The notes under the pieces are model-generated. The model was not told where the DNA came from. It searched no databases and saw nothing but the letters and a program-made list of their open reading frames with translations. Below are positions 5,336 through 6,462 of a stretch of DNA of 6,462 nucleotides, piece by piece; position 1 is the first letter of the stretch, and the number at the start of each line of letters is the position of its first letter. A program made the position numbers and the translations under genes. This DNA comes from Desulfobacteraceae bacterium (GTDB taxonomy: Bacteria > Desulfobacterota > Desulfobacteria > Desulfobacterales > Desulfobacteraceae), in contig PIVQ01000427.1 of NCBI GenBank assembly GCA_003354055.1, positions 1-6,462 of the forward strand, read 5' to 3'.

Positions 5336-6462
5336 ATCAAAGGCTTTGTCATTGGTGCCACAGGCAGCGGTACCGGAAAAACCACTATAAGCTTAGGCAT
5401 GTTGGCCTGGCTTTCGGCAAAGGGAATAAAGGTGGCTCCTTTTAAGGTGGGACCTGATTTTATTGATCCCGGCCTCCATACAAAGATCTCAGGATCCGTA
5501 AGTTTTAACCTGGACTCCTGGATGTTGTCTGCATCCTATAACAGGAATCTCTTTGCTGCCAAAACCCGTGGCCGAGAAATCGCCGTTGTAGAAGGGGTGA
5601 TGGGATTGTTTGACGGGTATGACGCCCTGTCGGAAACCGGATCAACCGCCCAGATGGCCAAATGGCTGAACCTGCCCGTGGTGCTTGTTGTCTCTGCCAA
5701 GGGCAAGGCCAGGAGTGCCGCCGCCATCGTCAAAGGCTTTGAAACCTTTGATCCGGATCTTAAGTTTGCGGGGGTGATCTTTGCCCAGGCCGGCAGCGAA
5801 CGTCACTATCATTATTTAAGGGATGCAGTTGAACAGAACTGCAAAACCCCCTGCCTGGGATATCTGCCAAAAAATGAAAAAATCGTCATGCCCGAGCGTC
5901 ATCTGGGATTGGTGACGGCAGATGAAATGTCCATATCAGGCGACACACTGTCCACTCTGGTTTCCATGGTAGATGAGTATCTGGATATGGATCGGCTTAT
6001 AAAAGGGTTACCCGAGCTGTCCGTATCTGAAGCGTCTACGCTTGATCCGCCCGAAACAAAAGAAAATTTAGGGCGGATATCATCTGGCCGCCCGAAAATA
6101 GCCGTGGCCAGGGACAAGGCCTTCTGCTTTTATTATCCGGATAATCTGGATATCCTGAAAGAGGCCGGTGCTGACATCGTTTATTTTTCACCCCTGGAAG
6201 ACAAGTCTCTGCCTGATGATATTGACGGAATTTACCTCGGGGGCGGATACCCTGAACTCAATGCGGGGCAGCTGACAGAAAAAAAAGAACTGCTGGTCCA
6301 GATTAAACAGGCCAGCCTGTCCGGAATGCCCATCTATGGAGAATGCGGGGGATTCATGTATCTCTGCCGTAACCTGTCCGACATGGACGGCAGGCAGACC
6401 GGAGATATGTGCGGAATTTTTGATTTTGATATCCAAATGTCCAGAAGGCTTCGATCTCTGGG
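5336..6462 (+). CDS. cbiA: Cobyrinate a,c-diamide synthase, truncated by the window edge; apparent ATC start
   Basis: CbiA uses ATP and glutamine to amidate the a and c carboxylates of cobyrinate. The frame is open from the cbiC stop to the window edge (375 codons), so about the last 80-90 residues of a usual 450-460-aa CbiA are missing. Counting the ATC as residue 1, the protein shows the ATP-binding P-loop GATGSGTGKTT (7-17), KVGPDFIDPGLH (37-48), VVEGVMGLFDG (84-94), a RSAAAIVKGF segment, and the glutamine amidotransferase part with GGGYPEL (302-308) and the nucleophile Cys337 in YGECGGFMYL. No ATG, GTG or TTG lies in frame between the cbiC TAA and the P-loop. Homologues typically begin MKGFVIGATGSG, and here the M position is ATC. 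The next in-frame ATG (5399) would delete the P-loop. So this is either a true rare start, a point mutation crippling the gene, or a sequence error. Confidence 0.92.
   Translation, partial: MKGFVIGATGSGTGKTTISLGMLAWLSAKGIKVAPFKVGPDFIDPGLHTKISGSVSFNLDSWMLSASYNRNLFAAKTRGREIAVVEGVMGLFDGYDALSETGSTAQMAKWLNLPVVLVVSAKGKARSAAAIVKGFETFDPDLKFAGVIFAQAGSERHYHYLRDAVEQNCKTPCLGYLPKNEKIVMPERHLGLVTADEMSISGDTLSTLVSMVDEYLDMDRLIKGLPELSVSEASTLDPPETKENLGRISSGRPKIAVARDKAFCFYYPDNLDILKEAGADIVYFSPLEDKSLPDDIDGIYLGGGYPELNAGQLTEKKELLVQIKQASLSGMPIYGECGGFMYLCRNLSDMDGRQTGDMCGIFDFDIQMSRRLRSL

Noticed and set aside
5399..5401. ATG as the true cbiA start
   Set aside because: Starting here removes the P-loop (residues 7-17), which is needed for ATP binding, and leaves a conserved, unexplained coding stretch upstream.

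Overview
The window reads as chromosome of an anaerobic, Gram-negative, moderately AT-rich bacterium. A Desulfobacterota (Desulfobacteraceae-like) origin is my best guess. The grounds are the style of the sensor kinase and aminotransferase and the anaerobic-type cobalamin genes (cbiC, cbiA). This is an inference from remembered protein families, not from a search.

Layout. Positions 1-103 (minus strand) hold the first 34 codons of a class I/II aminotransferase that runs off the left edge. Positions 104-271 are non-coding, with a likely rho-independent terminator (about 194-219) for the genes to the right and a small perfect dyad (159-177) in front of the aminotransferase. Positions 272-4301 (minus strand) are a two-gene unit. 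The upstream gene encodes an exported protein made of two complete sugar-binding periplasmic modules in tandem (590 aa). Ten bases after it comes a membrane histidine kinase with a large periplasmic domain, HAMP, PAS, DHp and ATPase domains (748 aa, TTG start). Positions 4302-4705 are a divergent intergenic region with a long imperfect foldback (4350-4469). Positions 4706-6462 (plus strand) start a cobalamin operon: cbiC, then cbiA, which is cut by the right edge.

How the parts may work together. There is no sugar permease, ABC ATPase or response regulator in the window. The double binding protein and the kinase therefore look like a ligand-sensing pair in the style of TorT/TorS or LuxP/LuxQ, not a transporter. 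Module 2 of the binding protein keeps all ten ribose-contacting residues of E. coli RbsB at nearly constant offset. Module 1 looks more like the allose-binding protein AlsB and has changed two of those positions. The cbi genes form a separate, divergent biosynthetic operon: CbiC makes cobyrinate by methyl migration and CbiA amidates its a and c side chains.

Most notable points: (1) cbiA is open and well conserved from its first residues but has no ATG, GTG or TTG in frame between the cbiC stop and its P-loop; the expected start position carries ATC. (2) The tandem two-sugar-module sensor protein is paired with a kinase. (3) The binding-protein mRNA would present its Shine-Dalgarno sequence in the loop of a 9-bp hairpin that also pairs the A of the AUG. 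(4) A 120-nt foldback lies between the two divergent operons.
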